Shown one piece after another: positions 17,380 to 27,450 of a DNA stretch of 64,000 nt. The notes beneath the pieces were generated by a model. It had not been told where the DNA came from. It ran no database searches and saw only the letters and a list, made by a program, of their open reading frames with translations. How positions within the stretch are numbered: the first letter of the stretch is position 1; every line of letters starts with the position of its first letter. The position numbers and the translations under genes are program-made. The DNA comes from G965233625 sp965233625. GTDB taxonomy: Bacteria; Planctomycetota; Planctomycetia; Pirellulales; Pirellulaceae. Location: positions 6,448,001 to 6,512,000 of the forward strand of contig OZ247499.1 in the NCBI GenBank assembly GCA_965233625.1, read 5' to 3'.

Positions 17380-18369
17380 ATGAACCTCTCTCGCTGCACA
17401 GGCCACAACACTTATCTCCTACGCACGCGGATTGCCGCGTTGCTGTTGCTCATCGTGTGCCCGGTGTGTGTCACGGGTTGTCTTGATCCCTCCACGGGCG
17501 TTGCACGTGTGGAGATGACTTACGGCGAACCAGGCGGCCGGCCTGGTAAGTTTCAGAAGCCGCGGGCGATTGCTGCCGCAGCCAACGATGAAATCTACGC
17601 CGTGGATATGACGGGTCGGATTCAAGTTTTTTCGCGCGAAGGTGAATACCGGCGCGGTTGGCGGACGCCTGAAGTGTATGTGGGAAAGCCATCGGGTCTT
17701 TCGTTCGACCGCGACGGCAATCTGATGGTGGCCGATACGCATTACTTCCGCGTGCTGTTCTACACGCCTGAAGGCGAACTGCTGGAGGAGAAAACCATCG
17801 GCGGGACGATGGGCCACGGTCCGGGCGAATTCGGCTTCGTGACAGACGCAGTGCAGGACTCGGCCGGTAACTACTACGTGGGCGAATACGGCGAATACGA
17901 CCGCATTCAGAAGTTCGACAAAGACGGCAACTTCCTGTTCCAGTGGGGCGGGCATGGTGAGAAGCCGGGCGAATTCATCCGCCCGCAGAATCTGGCAATC
18001 GATAGCCAGGACCGCATCTGGGTCGCCGACGCCTGTAATCATCGCATTCAGGTGTTCGACGCCACGGGCGACTCCGCCAAGCTGCTACGGTGCTGGGGCA
18101 AGCAGGGCGAAGGCGTGGGCGAAATGCGTTACCCTTACGATCTGGCTCTGGAAGAAACGCCCGGCGGCGAAGTGAATGTTTACGTCTGCGAGTTTGGCAA
18201 CCATCGCATTCAGAAGTTTTCAGGCGACGGGAAGCCGCTTGATATGTGGGGCGTGAGTGGCCGCCGTGAGGGGCAGTTGCACCAGCCCTGGGCCCTGGCG
18301 CGCGATAGCCGCGGGTCCGTGCACATTCTGGATACGTACAATCACCGCATTCAGCGGATCGGCTTTTAA
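17380..18369 (+). CDS. NHL-repeat lipoprotein
   Basis: A 329-residue exported protein: a basic N-terminus, hydrophobic core and lipobox VTGC suggest a lipoprotein, followed by about six NHL beta-propeller repeats. The repeats show recurring units such as RIWVADACNHRIQVFD and VHILDTYNHRIQRIGF. NHL propellers bind proteins, RNA or carbohydrates and sometimes act enzymatically; the ligand here is unknown. The ATG at 17380 is preferred because it directly precedes the signal sequence. The gene lies 89 bases upstream of the VWA-MoxR cluster on the same strand and may belong to it. Confidence 0.85.
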   Translation: MNLSRCTGHNTYLLRTRIAALLLLIVCPVCVTGCLDPSTGVARVEMTYGEPGGRPGKFQKPRAIAAAANDEIYAVDMTGRIQVFSREGEYRRGWRTPEVYVGKPSGLSFDRDGNLMVADTHYFRVLFYTPEGELLEEKTIGGTMGHGPGEFGFVTDAVQDSAGNYYVGEYGEYDRIQKFDKDGNFLFQWGGHGEKPGEFIRPQNLAIDSQDRIWVADACNHRIQVFDATGDSAKLLRCWGKQGEGVGEMRYPYDLALEETPGGEVNVYVCEFGNHRIQKFSGDGKPLDMWGVSGRREGQLHQPWALARDSRGSVHILDTYNHRIQRIGF

Positions 18370-18458
18370 CCTCGTAAGAAACTTCGTCCCAAACGTCGCC
18401 CTTTTCCGCCACACCTTTTCCACCACACCTTTCAACCAGCAGACGAACGAGCAACGCC

Positions 18459-21400
18459 ATGTTTGGATGGGAAATAGGATTCGACCGCCCCATGTGGCTA
18501 TGGCTGTTGCTGCTGGCGCCGGTCATCTGGGTCGTCAGCTACAAGAGCTTGGCGGGCTTAGGCGCCTGGCGCCGTATTTCGGCTTTAGGTTTGCGGACCA
18601 TTGTGCTGGCGCTGATCGTCATGGCGCTGGCGGAAGTGCAACTGCTGAGAACCAGCGAAAAGGTGACCGTCATCTACCTGCTGGACCAGTCGCAGAGCAT
18701 CCCCGTTGAGCAACGCAATGCGATGCTGAAGTACGTGGAGAAAGAGGTTTCTAAGCATCGAAACAGCAACAAGTTTGACCGTGCGGGCGTGATTGTCTTC
18801 GGCGCCGACGCAGTGGTGGAGGTGCCGCCGTTTGATGATGACATTGTCTGGTTCGATAGCAGTATCGAAACGTACATGGACCTGCGCACCGATGCGACGA
18901 ATCTCGCTTCGGCGATGAAGCTGGCGCAGGCGTCTTTTCCCGAAGACTCCGCGATGCGGATTGTTGTGGTTTCCGACGGAAACGAGAATCTCGGCTCCGC
19001 GCGGGAAGTGGCCCGCTCACTGGCTGAAAACGGCGTGGGCATCGACGTTGTGCCGGTGGCGCTGACCGACCGTGCGGAAGTAGCCGTTTCAAAAGTCATG
19101 CTGCCATCGGACATCCGCGAAGGGCAGACGATTGAAGCCCGCGTGGTGATCGAGTCTTTCGCCGTCCCCACCAAAGAGAATCCCAAGGCGATTGTTCCGG
19201 GCAAAGTAAAACTGATCCGCCAGATCGGCGACATCAACGATATTGTCGGCGAAGACAATGTGGAACTGGCGCCCGGAAAGAACGTGTTTTCGTTCGTGCA
19301 CTCGATTGACCAGACGGCTGTTTACACCTACCGCGCGACGTTTACGCCCGACAAAAAAGAAGACGACCTGGCAAAGCAGAATAACGAAGCTTCCGCCTTC
19401 ACTCACGTCCGCGGCAAGGGCCGCGTGCTGCTGATTGAAGACTGGGAGAACAAAGGCGATTTTACGTTTCTGGTGGAAAAACTCCGCGAGAACAAGCTGG
19501 AAGTCACCGTCCGCAGCAGCGACCGCCCGTTCTCCGGTCTGGCGGAACTGCAAAGTTATGACGTGGTGGTGCTGGCCAACGTGCCCCGCGCCAGCGGCGA
19601 TACAGCCGACGATGTGACGAACTTCAGCGATGAACAGATCGAAATGCTGGTCCGCAACACACAGCAGATGGGTTGCGGGCTGGTGATGATCGGCGGGGCA
19701 CGATCCTTCGGCGCCGGTGGCTGGGCCAATACCGAGCTTGAAAAGGCGATGCCCGTTGACTTCCAGATTAAAAACTCAAAGGTCGAAGCCGTCGGCGCAC
19801 TGGTGCTGCTGATGCACGCCTGCGAGTTGCCACAGGGCAACCACTGGCAGAAAGTCACCGCCCGCGAGTCGATCAAAGCGCTGGGGCCGATGGACTATTG
19901 CGGCCTGATTGAATGGAACAACGGCGCCGGTCGCGACCGCTGGCTGTGGGGCGGCAATCAGGGGCTGATCCGCGTTAACAACAACCGCAACATGATGCTG
20001 GCGAAGCTTAACCGCATGGCGCCGGGTGACATGCCGCAGTTTGAACCTTCGATGCGGCTGGCGCTGACGCGACTGGCCACGGTGAAGGCTTCAATCAAGC
20101 ACATGATCATTATCAGCGACGGCGACCCTTCGCCCCCCAACCCCGGCACGGTGCGTCAGTTTGCGAACAACAAGATTCACATCTCTACGGTGGCGATCGG
20201 CACGCACGGCCCGGCGGGTAGTTCGGTGCTGAAGAACATTGCGGCCGATACGGGTGGAAAGTATTACGCGGTGAAGAATCCCAAAGCCCTGCCGCGTATC
20301 TACCAGCGCGAAGCACGCAAGGTCGCCAGCCCGCTGATCTTCCGCCCCGATGGCGGTGTGACGCCGAATATTGTGGCCGACCATCAGATGACCGCGGGGC
20401 TCGAAGGAACGCTGGCGCCGATCGAGGGCTATGTGCTGACCACGGTTAAGCAGAACCCGCTGGTCGAAGTGCTGATGGTCGGCGATAAGCCCGCGCGGGC
20501 GAACGCCACACTGCTGGCCACGTGGAGCTATGGCCTGGGTAAGACGGCGGTGTTCACTTCCGATGGCGGCAAGCAGTGGACGCATTCGTGGACGGACAAA
20601 GAATACTTCGCCAAGCTGTTCACGCAGATCATCAACGCCACCTCGCGTCCTATCACGGAAGACGGCAAGTTCATGGTCAATACCGAGGCCAAAGATGGCG
20701 TCGTGAAGGTCGTGATCAACGCGTTGGATAAAGAAGACAACCCGCTGAACTTCCTGGAAATGTCCGGCTCTGCCGTTGATCCAGAACTGGAAGGCGTGGA
20801 GTTCAAAGTTACGCAGGATGGCCCCGGTCGTTACGTCGGCGAGTTTAAATCCGATAAGCCCGGCAGCCACTTCATCACCGTCAATCCCGGCCTCGGCCGC
20901 GCGCCGTTGCTGGCGGGCGTTAGCGTACCGTATTCATCGGAATTCACAGACCGCGAGACGAACCTGGGGCTGTTGAAAGATCTGGCTTCTAACAAGCCTA
21001 AAGACGGCGAAGAAGGCACGGTCATTAGCGGGCCGATGTCTATCGACTATCTGGATCAGTTGTTGAAGGTGGACACCTTCCGCCACGATCTTGCGCCGGC
21101 GGTTAGCAGTCAGGACTACTGGCCCATGCTGCTACTATTCGCCGCTGTGGTGTTCTTCGCCGATGTCTTCGTCCGACGTGTTACGGTCGGCTTTGAATGG
21201 CTGGACCCGGTCTTCGCTTTTATTAATGAGAAGATTCTCGGCCGCGAAGCAGAAGAGGTGGATGACTCGCGGATGGAGCGCCTGCGGAGCCGCAAAGAAG
21301 CCATTGGCACGGGTATCGAACAACGCCGCGCCGCGCGGTTCCAGCCGGAGATGGACGATGCGCCATCGCTGGACGAGGTGCTGGACAACGTGCAGGGCAC

Positions 21401-21536
21401 ATCCTCCGCCACGCCGCAGGCGCCGCCGTCTGCTGCCAGCGGTCTGACCCCGGCGGAAGAGGAAGAGACTTACACTTCGCGTCTGATGAAAGCCAAACGC
21501 GAAGCGCAGAAACAGCAGGACAAAAAGAAGAAATAG
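18459..21536 (+). CDS. Large membrane VWA protein with glutamine-amidotransferase-like domain
   Basis: A 1025-residue membrane protein. Two N-terminal hydrophobic segments (about 12-27 and 45-62) are followed by a von Willebrand A domain with MIDAS motif D76-QSQS. A class I amidotransferase-like domain follows, marked by MIGGARSFGAGGW near residue 410; it lacks an evident catalytic triad. A second VWA-like part contains IIISDGDPSPP. A late hydrophobic segment near residue 890 and a charged Lys/Gln-rich tail end the protein. Such proteins occur in planctomycetes with MoxR ATPases and are thought to be remodelled or assembled by them. It is the first of a four-gene unit (VWA, MoxR, DUF58, VWA). 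Confidence 0.85.
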   Translation: MFGWEIGFDRPMWLWLLLLAPVIWVVSYKSLAGLGAWRRISALGLRTIVLALIVMALAEVQLLRTSEKVTVIYLLDQSQSIPVEQRNAMLKYVEKEVSKHRNSNKFDRAGVIVFGADAVVEVPPFDDDIVWFDSSIETYMDLRTDATNLASAMKLAQASFPEDSAMRIVVVSDGNENLGSAREVARSLAENGVGIDVVPVALTDRAEVAVSKVMLPSDIREGQTIEARVVIESFAVPTKENPKAIVPGKVKLIRQIGDINDIVGEDNVELAPGKNVFSFVHSIDQTAVYTYRATFTPDKKEDDLAKQNNEASAFTHVRGKGRVLLIEDWENKGDFTFLVEKLRENKLEVTVRSSDRPFSGLAELQSYDVVVLANVPRASGDTADDVTNFSDEQIEMLVRNTQQMGCGLVMIGGARSFGAGGWANTELEKAMPVDFQIKNSKVEAVGALVLLMHACELPQGNHWQKVTARESIKALGPMDYCGLIEWNNGAGRDRWLWGGNQGLIRVNNNRNMMLAKLNRMAPGDMPQFEPSMRLALTRLATVKASIKHMIIISDGDPSPPNPGTVRQFANNKIHISTVAIGTHGPAGSSVLKNIAADTGGKYYAVKNPKALPRIYQREARKVASPLIFRPDGGVTPNIVADHQMTAGLEGTLAPIEGYVLTTVKQNPLVEVLMVGDKPARANATLLATWSYGLGKTAVFTSDGGKQWTHSWTDKEYFAKLFTQIINATSRPITEDGKFMVNTEAKDGVVKVVINALDKEDNPLNFLEMSGSAVDPELEGVEFKVTQDGPGRYVGEFKSDKPGSHFITVNPGLGRAPLLAGVSVPYSSEFTDRETNLGLLKDLASNKPKDGEEGTVISGPMSIDYLDQLLKVDTFRHDLAPAVSSQDYWPMLLLFAAVVFFADVFVRRVTVGFEWLDPVFAFINEKILGREAEEVDDSRMERLRSRKEAIGTGIEQRRAARFQPEMDDAPSLDEVLDNVQGTSSATPQAPPSAASGLTPAEEEETYTSRLMKAKREAQKQQDKKKK

Positions 21537-21596
21537 CTGCGGCCCTGGCCGCTTCGACACATTCATCTCTAAAGTTAACGACACCTGGGAGCACCC

Positions 21597-22625
21597 ATGA
21601 GCATTGCCGACTCGATGCAACAGCAGGCCGAAGAATTCCGCGACCGTTACAACGCGGTGTTCGAACAGATTGGCCGCGTGATTGTCGGGCATGAAGAGAT
21701 TGTGCATGGCGTGCTGACGTGCATGCTGATTGGCGGGCACTGCCTGCTGGAAGGCGTGCCGGGGCTGGGTAAAACGCTGCTGATCCGCACCCTGGCGGAA
21801 ACGCTGGATCTGAACTTCAGCCGCATTCAGTTTACGCCCGACCTGATGCCCGCCGACATTCTGGGCACCAACATGATTGTCGAAACCGAAGAAGGCCGCC
21901 GCGAGTTTCAGTTTCAGAAAGGGCCTATCTTCACGCAGATCTGCCTGGCGGACGAAATCAACCGGGCAACGCCCAAGACGCAGTCGGCGATGCTGGAGAC
22001 GATGCAGGAAGGCACCGTCACCGTGTTTGGTGAACGTTATGAACTGGACAAGCCGTTCTTCGTCATGGCGACGCAGAACCCGTTGGAGCAGGAAGGAACC
22101 TACCCGCTGCCAGAAGCACAGCTCGACCGCTTTCTGTTCAAGCTGGTTGTCGGCTATTCCGGCCGTGAAGAACTGGGCACGATTATCGACCGCACGACCA
22201 AGGGCGTGAAGATTGAGCCTGAAAAGGTGATGGACGGCACGGAGATTGTGAAGTGGCAGAAGCTGATCCGCGACGTCATCCTCGCTTCGCATGTGCAGGA
22301 TTACATTGTGCGGCTGATCCTGGCCACGCACCCGGAGGGAACGCACGCGCTGCCGGTGACCAATCAGTATCTACGCTGGGGCAGTAGCCCGCGTGGAGCG
22401 CAGACCATTGCCCTGGCGGCGAAGGTGCGGGCGTTGCTGGAAGGCCGCTACAACGTGAGCTACGAAGACGTACGCCGCGTGTTCCTACCCGCCATGCGGC
22501 ACCGCGTGATTCTAAATTTTGAAGCTCAGGCCGAAGGCATGGAAACCGATCAAGTGCTGCTGCAGATCCTCGAAAAACTGCCCGAAAAAGCAGACGACGC
22601 GGCGCCGGCGCAGTCCGTGGTTTAG
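21597..22625 (+). CDS. MoxR-family AAA+ ATPase
   Basis: A 342-residue cytoplasmic AAA+ chaperone. The Walker A is GVPGLGKT, the Walker B is LADEINRA and sensor-type residues follow in MATQNPLEQEGTYPLPEAQL, a hallmark of the MoxR family. The length is typical. MoxR proteins work with DUF58 and VWA partners to insert metal or fold complexes in the cell envelope; the same partners are encoded on both sides. The ATG follows a clear GGGAG ribosome site, 60 bases after the large VWA gene. Confidence 0.95.
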   Translation: MSIADSMQQQAEEFRDRYNAVFEQIGRVIVGHEEIVHGVLTCMLIGGHCLLEGVPGLGKTLLIRTLAETLDLNFSRIQFTPDLMPADILGTNMIVETEEGRREFQFQKGPIFTQICLADEINRATPKTQSAMLETMQEGTVTVFGERYELDKPFFVMATQNPLEQEGTYPLPEAQLDRFLFKLVVGYSGREELGTIIDRTTKGVKIEPEKVMDGTEIVKWQKLIRDVILASHVQDYIVRLILATHPEGTHALPVTNQYLRWGSSPRGAQTIALAAKVRALLEGRYNVSYEDVRRVFLPAMRHRVILNFEAQAEGMETDQVLLQILEKLPEKADDAAPAQSVV

Positions 22626-22633
22626 CGTATCAA

Positions 22634-22708
22634 CCGTAGGTCAGGCGCCTGCCTGACAACGGACCGGATTCCACGTCGAACAATGTCAGGCAGGCGCCTG
22701 ACCTACGG
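22634..22708. repeat. Perfect 25-base palindromic repeat
   Basis: Two perfect 25-base arms (CCGTAGGTCAGGCGCCTGCC and complement) flank a 25-base spacer in the gap between the MoxR and DUF58 genes. Related arms occur at 27416/29146 and 41983, so this is a dispersed REP-like family. In the transcript it would form a strong hairpin. Confidence 0.85.
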
Positions 22709-22751
22709 CTGACTGGCAGCAATCGTTTCACCCAACCGGCGGCATTCATTT

Positions 22752-23648
22752 ATGGCCAACTCTGCATCGGTCACCAATCTGTTATCACCGCAGTTGCTCG
22801 CGCAGCTTGAACGGCTGGAACTGGTCACGCGGAAAATCTTCCGTGGCCGTATGAAGGGAGAACGCCGCAGCACGCGTAAGGGGCAGAGCGTTGAATTCGC
22901 AGACTTCCGCGCTTATGTGCCGGGCGATGACCTGCGGTTTATCGACTGGAACCTGTACGCCCGGCTGGACAAGCTGTTTCTTAAGTTGTTCCTGGAAGAA
23001 GAAGATCTGCATTTTTATGCACTGGTGGATTGCAGCAGTTCGATGAACTTCGGCGATCCGACGAAACTGCATTACGCCAAACAGCTTGCCGCTGCGCTGG
23101 GCTACATTGGCCTCTGCCGGGCGGACCGCATCCGGGTGGAATCGCTTGGCGCCACGCACCGCAACCCGGGGCCTGTGCTGCGGGGTAAGGCAAGTGTGCA
23201 CCGGCTGGTGGAATATCTTGAGTCGCTGGAAGGCAACGATAATACGTCGCTGGCGACCGGCGTGAAGAACTTCTGCCTACGTAACACGGGCAAAGGCATT
23301 CTGGTGCTGATCACCGACCTGATGGACAAAGAAGGTTACGAGTCCGCCCTGCGGATGCTGCTCGCGCAGCAGATGGACGTGTATGTGATGCATGTGATGT
23401 CGCCAGAGGAACTGGACCCGGATGTCACGGGCGACCTGAAACTGATCGACTGCGAAGACGCGGATGAAGCGGAAATAACCGTCAGCCGCCCGCTGCTGGA
23501 AAAATACAAACGCACGGTCGCGGCGTTTATTGAAGGCGCCCGCGATTTCTGCACGCGCCGCGGCATGATGTATCTGATGACAAGTGTTGACACCCCCGTC
23601 GAAACGCTGGTCGCATCTTATCTAAGACAACGCGGCCTGGTGCGATAA
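22752..23648 (+). CDS. DUF58-family protein (VWA-like)
   Basis: A 298-residue DUF58 protein. The conserved block GDDLRFIDWNLYARLDKLFLK lies near residue 60, with an adjacent DCSSS MIDAS-like motif. DUF58 proteins are standard partners of MoxR ATPases. No membrane segment is visible. The gene is separated from moxR by the palindromic repeat and is followed 12 bases later by another VWA gene, so it is likely cotranscribed with both. Confidence 0.93.
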   Translation: MANSASVTNLLSPQLLAQLERLELVTRKIFRGRMKGERRSTRKGQSVEFADFRAYVPGDDLRFIDWNLYARLDKLFLKLFLEEEDLHFYALVDCSSSMNFGDPTKLHYAKQLAAALGYIGLCRADRIRVESLGATHRNPGPVLRGKASVHRLVEYLESLEGNDNTSLATGVKNFCLRNTGKGILVLITDLMDKEGYESALRMLLAQQMDVYVMHVMSPEELDPDVTGDLKLIDCEDADEAEITVSRPLLEKYKRTVAAFIEGARDFCTRRGMMYLMTSVDTPVETLVASYLRQRGLVR

Positions 23649-23660
23649 AGTAACGCCAAC

Positions 23661-25703
23661 ATGAACACGCAACTTCAACCAGAGCCGCTCCTGGCCGACT
23701 TTCTCACGCCCATGCTGCCATGGTGGGGCTGGTTGGCCGTGGGTGTGATTCCGCCGCTGATTCTGCTGCTGTACTTTTTGAAACTCCGCCGCAACCCTGT
23801 CGAGGTGCCCAGCACGTACCTTTGGAAGCGGACCATTGAAGACCTGCACGTGAATTCACTCTGGCAGCGGTTGCGGCAGAATCTGTTGCTGTTTCTGCAA
23901 CTGTTGTTGCTGCTGCTGATTGTGCTGGCGTGTCTTCATCCAGGGTTTTCGGGCAGCTCTTTAAGCGGCGACCGCTTCATTCTGCTGATCGATAACTCGG
24001 CCAGCATGAGCACCGTGGAAGGCGGCGCATCAAGGCTGGATACGGCCAAGGCGAAGGCGCTGGAAGTCATCGACAAGATGAAGTCGGGCGATTCCGCAAT
24101 GATTATCGCCTTTTCGGATAGCACAACCATCGTGCAGTCGTACACCGACAACCACAACACGCTGCGGCGGAAGATTGGCACCATTCAGCCCACCATCCGC
24201 GCCACCGACATGAGCGACGCTCTGCGATACGCCGCCAGCCTGGCCAACCCGGGCCGCACGGGCGAGCGTGATAAGGACCGCGACGTGGCGGTTGCCGAAG
24301 CGCTGCCTGCCACGCTGTACATCATCAGCGATGGCGGCTTCCGTTCCATCCCGGACATCACGCTGGCGAATCTGGCCACGCGATACCTGCCGGTGGGCGA
24401 AGTGGAAGCCAACGTCGGCATCGTTGTTTTTACGGCCGATGCCAACCCGGAGAAGCCGGGAGAACTGGAAGCCTTCGCCCGGCTGGAGAACAGCGGCCCG
24501 GAACCTGTCACGCTGAATCTGGAACTATATGTCGATGACCGCAGCGAACCAGATGATGTGATGAAGTTGACCGTACCCCCCGCAGGTTCACGCGGTCCAG
24601 GCAGCGTGGGCGCCCGTTTCGACCTGACGGAACTGGCGATCGAAGACGGTCAACAGGCCACACTGCGGGCGGTGCTGAATCACAAAGATGCTTTGCCGGT
24701 TGATAATACCGCGTATGCCGCGCTGAACCGGCCCCGGCTGGCCAAAATTCTGCTGGTGACGGCGGGCAACCCGTTGTTGAAGCACGCGCTGAATACGTCG
24801 ATGATCCGCGAGATTTCGGACGTGCTGCTGGTGGAGCCTAAAGCCCTGACAACCAAGCATCACAAGAACGAAGCATTGTCCGGCGTTTACGATCTGATTA
24901 TCTACGACCGCTGTTCGCCGCCCGATCTGCCGCTGGCTAACACGATGTTCATCGGCGCCATCCCACCGGGCAAAGAGTGGAAGGCCAGCAAGCGGCAGCG
25001 GATACTGCAGATTCAGGACTGGAACCAGGTGCACCCGTTGATGCAGTCGGTGGACTTTGCCGGCGTGCGTTTCTTTGAAGGGCAGAGTCTGGACCCGCCT
25101 GCTGGCGCCATCGAGCTGGCATCGGCGGATATTGGACCCATTGCCGCTGTTTCGCCCCGCGGCGGTTATCTAGACGCAGTTTTTGGTGTCGATATTCTCA
25201 CCACAGGCGAGAAGGGCCAGTTGTTTAATACGGATTGGCACCTGAAAGAAACCTTCCCGCTGTTCATTCAGAACATGGTGAAATTCCTCGGCGGCGCCCG
25301 CACAGGGGCGAATGTCATCTCTGCCAAACCAGGCGAGCTCGTGAAGCTGCGGACGGATGGTCCTATGAAGTTCCTGCGGATCAGCAATCCGGCCGGCAGC
25401 ACGCAGGATGTGCTCCCTGAGAATCAGAACACGTTCATCTACGGGCAGACCAACCGTCTGGGCGTTTATCAGGCACGCGAGACGAGCAGCAGCGATATCT
25501 ACCGTCAGTTTTCGGTCAACTTATTTGATGGCCGCGAAAGCGACATCCGCACCCGGCCAGAGCTTGAACTGGGCCTGGACAAGGTTGAAGGGGTGCAAAC
25601 GTGGCAACCCACACGCAAAAACTGGTGGAAGTGGATACTGCTAGCAGGGCTGGGAGTACTGCTGTTTGAGTGGTACATCTTCAACAAGCGGGTCTACTTG
25701 TAG
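23661..25703 (+). CDS. BatA-like membrane VWA protein
   Basis: A 680-residue membrane protein with an N-terminal hydrophobic region (about 17-38), a second near 75-90, and a VWA domain with MIDAS motif LIDNSASMS near residue 110. A long beta-rich extracytoplasmic part follows, then a C-terminal hydrophobic segment (ILLAGLGVLLFEWYIF) and a short basic tail. This is the BatA/BatB type of architecture seen next to MoxR and DUF58 genes. The start follows the DUF58 stop by 12 bases. The role is inferred from family and context: envelope integrity or complex assembly. Confidence 0.88.
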   Translation: MNTQLQPEPLLADFLTPMLPWWGWLAVGVIPPLILLLYFLKLRRNPVEVPSTYLWKRTIEDLHVNSLWQRLRQNLLLFLQLLLLLLIVLACLHPGFSGSSLSGDRFILLIDNSASMSTVEGGASRLDTAKAKALEVIDKMKSGDSAMIIAFSDSTTIVQSYTDNHNTLRRKIGTIQPTIRATDMSDALRYAASLANPGRTGERDKDRDVAVAEALPATLYIISDGGFRSIPDITLANLATRYLPVGEVEANVGIVVFTADANPEKPGELEAFARLENSGPEPVTLNLELYVDDRSEPDDVMKLTVPPAGSRGPGSVGARFDLTELAIEDGQQATLRAVLNHKDALPVDNTAYAALNRPRLAKILLVTAGNPLLKHALNTSMIREISDVLLVEPKALTTKHHKNEALSGVYDLIIYDRCSPPDLPLANTMFIGAIPPGKEWKASKRQRILQIQDWNQVHPLMQSVDFAGVRFFEGQSLDPPAGAIELASADIGPIAAVSPRGGYLDAVFGVDILTTGEKGQLFNTDWHLKETFPLFIQNMVKFLGGARTGANVISAKPGELVKLRTDGPMKFLRISNPAGSTQDVLPENQNTFIYGQTNRLGVYQARETSSSDIYRQFSVNLFDGRESDIRTRPELELGLDKVEGVQTWQPTRKNWWKWILLAGLGVLLFEWYIFNKRVYL

Positions 25704-26119
25704 CCTCAAAGGTGGGGATTACCTCACCATCCTGCATGTAGTCAACCCGCAAAGTTTATCCAACTACACCTTTTCTTGATTTAGCGCCAACCAGTTCGCC
25801 GTTTTCGCGGGTTTTTTCAATCTGAGAGGGTGATTCTGTCGAAGTTGGAAGCTGGAACTATTGGTTTTAATTAACCGCTGGTTGCAGGTGGGCCGCAGGC
25901 ATGTGGCCTACCACAACTTCGCAGCGCTGCACGGTTTCTGACCTTAGGCGGAAACAGTACCGGCGGTGTGCGTGAGTTAGTGCCTGCTGCTTATTTGCAG
26001 GCAAGGCGACTAATTCGCCAAACGACCGCCGTAGCGTGCAACGCAGCGGCGTTGCTAGACAACCTGCTCCTACCTTGTACGAGCTCTACAAAAACCTATG
26101 TGTGCAACGGAGTGAACAC
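25704..26119. other. Intergenic region with presumed promoter of the porin-like gene
   Basis: About 416 bases without a supported gene. A short hairpin (GCCTGCTGCTTATTTGCAGGC) near 25982-26002 and a GCGGGTTTTTT run near 25816 are visible; the latter pairs distantly with AACCCGC near 25744 and could serve as a terminator for the BatA-like gene. The evidence is weak. Confidence 0.35.
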
Positions 26120-27301
26120 ATGAAAATCACCAAATGGCTGCTTCCAGCTGCGCTCGCCTTCGTGGCCATGTGCGGAGGCAGCGCCTCAGCTCAGATTTTT
26201 GACTGCCAGGGATGTGACCTGGGCGATCCCTTCACGATCAACCCCGAAGATTCCGGCCTCGATATCGGCGGCTGGGCACAGATCGGCTGGCACAGCCAAG
26301 GTGTACTGGCTGGCCCTGCGGCCCCAGGTACGGCGGACAACGGCACCGGTCTGTTCAACACCTACCCCGACAAAGTGCAGGCCCAGCAACTATGGGGCTA
26401 CATCGGCAAGTCGGTTGACACCAGCGGTAGCAATCCTTGGGATGTAGGTTTCCGTGCTGATTACGTCTACGGTACCGACGGTCCTGACACGCAGGCATTC
26501 GGTAGTCCAGCAAGCAAGTGGGATAATACGTTTGACCATGGCGCCGCTTATGGACACGCCATTCCACAGCTGTACGGTGAAGTCGCTTACGGCGACTTTT
26601 CGGTTATCGCTGGTCACTTCTTCACCATCGTTGGTTACGAAGTGGTACAGGCTACTGGTAACTTCTTCTACTCGCACGCCTTCACCCAGTACCTGGCTGA
26701 ACCGTTTACCCACACGGGCGTTCTGACGACCTACTCGGGTATCGAAGATGTCACCATCTGGAACGGCTGGACCAACGGCTGGGATACCGGTTTTGCTGAC
26801 AACGGTGGTAACAACTACCTGGGTGGTATCAGCCTGCAGCTGACCGAAGACGTTGCTTTGACCTACACCACCACCATCGGCGACTTTGGTAACCAGGGAA
26901 CCGGCCCTTCGGATAACTGGGGCTACTCGCACAGCTTCGTATTCGACTGGGTCATCAACGACAACTGGGAATACGTGCTTCAGCACGACTACATTTCCAA
27001 CGCCGGCTTCCTGACCGGTGGCGCCAGCAGCAACACTGTGTGGGGTATCAACAACTACCTGTTCTACACGATCAACGATTGCCTGGCTCTGGGTGGACGC
27101 TTCGAGTACTTCTCGGATCCACGCATGAGCGCCTCTGGCGCCGACGATACACACCTGTGGGGTTACACCTTCGGTTTCAACTATCGTCCACACGCCAACG
27201 TTGTTGTCCGTCCGGAAATCCGTTTCCACGACGCTGTTGACAGTAACGCAGCATTCCGCGATCAGACCACCGTCGGCACCGACGTTGTCATCACCTTCTA
27301 A
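26120..27301 (+). CDS. Outer-membrane beta-barrel protein (BBP2-like porin)
   Basis: A 393-residue exported protein with a classical signal peptide (cut after SASA or SAQ near residue 22). The mature part has alternating hydrophobic strands rich in Gly, Asn, Tyr and Trp, ending with a C-terminal VVITF, a terminal Phe typical of barrel proteins. The DCQGCD motif lies near the mature N-terminus. Such planctomycete BBP2-like barrels are probable channels of the outer membrane; the solute is unknown. The ATG at 26120 has GGAGTG at good spacing and starts the signal sequence. A strong terminator follows. Confidence 0.85.
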   Translation: MKITKWLLPAALAFVAMCGGSASAQIFDCQGCDLGDPFTINPEDSGLDIGGWAQIGWHSQGVLAGPAAPGTADNGTGLFNTYPDKVQAQQLWGYIGKSVDTSGSNPWDVGFRADYVYGTDGPDTQAFGSPASKWDNTFDHGAAYGHAIPQLYGEVAYGDFSVIAGHFFTIVGYEVVQATGNFFYSHAFTQYLAEPFTHTGVLTTYSGIEDVTIWNGWTNGWDTGFADNGGNNYLGGISLQLTEDVALTYTTTIGDFGNQGTGPSDNWGYSHSFVFDWVINDNWEYVLQHDYISNAGFLTGGASSNTVWGINNYLFYTINDCLALGGRFEYFSDPRMSASGADDTHLWGYTFGFNYRPHANVVVRPEIRFHDAVDSNAAFRDQTTVGTDVVITF

Positions 27302-27332
27302 GTTCTCCGTAACTTAGGTGGAACAAAAGCAG

Positions 27333-27366
27333 AAAGGCGGATGGCCAAACGGGTCATCCGCCTTTT
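27333..27366 (+). terminator. Intrinsic terminator of the porin-like gene
   Basis: A perfect 11-base stem, AAAGGCGGATG with CATCCGCCTTT, closes an 11-base loop 31 bases past the stop codon. The end of the 3' arm gives a short T-run. Confidence 0.85.
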
Positions 27367-27424
27367 CGCATTTCACAAAGGTGCGTAGATGAATGAGGTT
27401 CCTTCAACCCAAAACCCGTAGGTC

Positions 27425-27436
27425 AGGCGCCTGCCT
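27425..27436. repeat. Target site duplication, left copy
   Basis: AGGCGCCTGCCT directly abuts the left end of the IS element and is repeated exactly at the right end. A 12-base duplication fits IS4-family insertion. Confidence 0.85.
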
Positions 27437-27450
27437 TAGGTTTTACCACA
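27437..27450. repeat. Left terminal inverted repeat of the IS element
   Basis: TAGGTTTTACCACA, perfectly complementary to the 14 bases at the right end. Confidence 0.9.

Noticed and set aside
21135..22346. A 403-codon minus-strand open frame across the VWA/MoxR junction
   Set aside because: It overlaps two clear genes in antisense and has no ribosome site or family resemblance.
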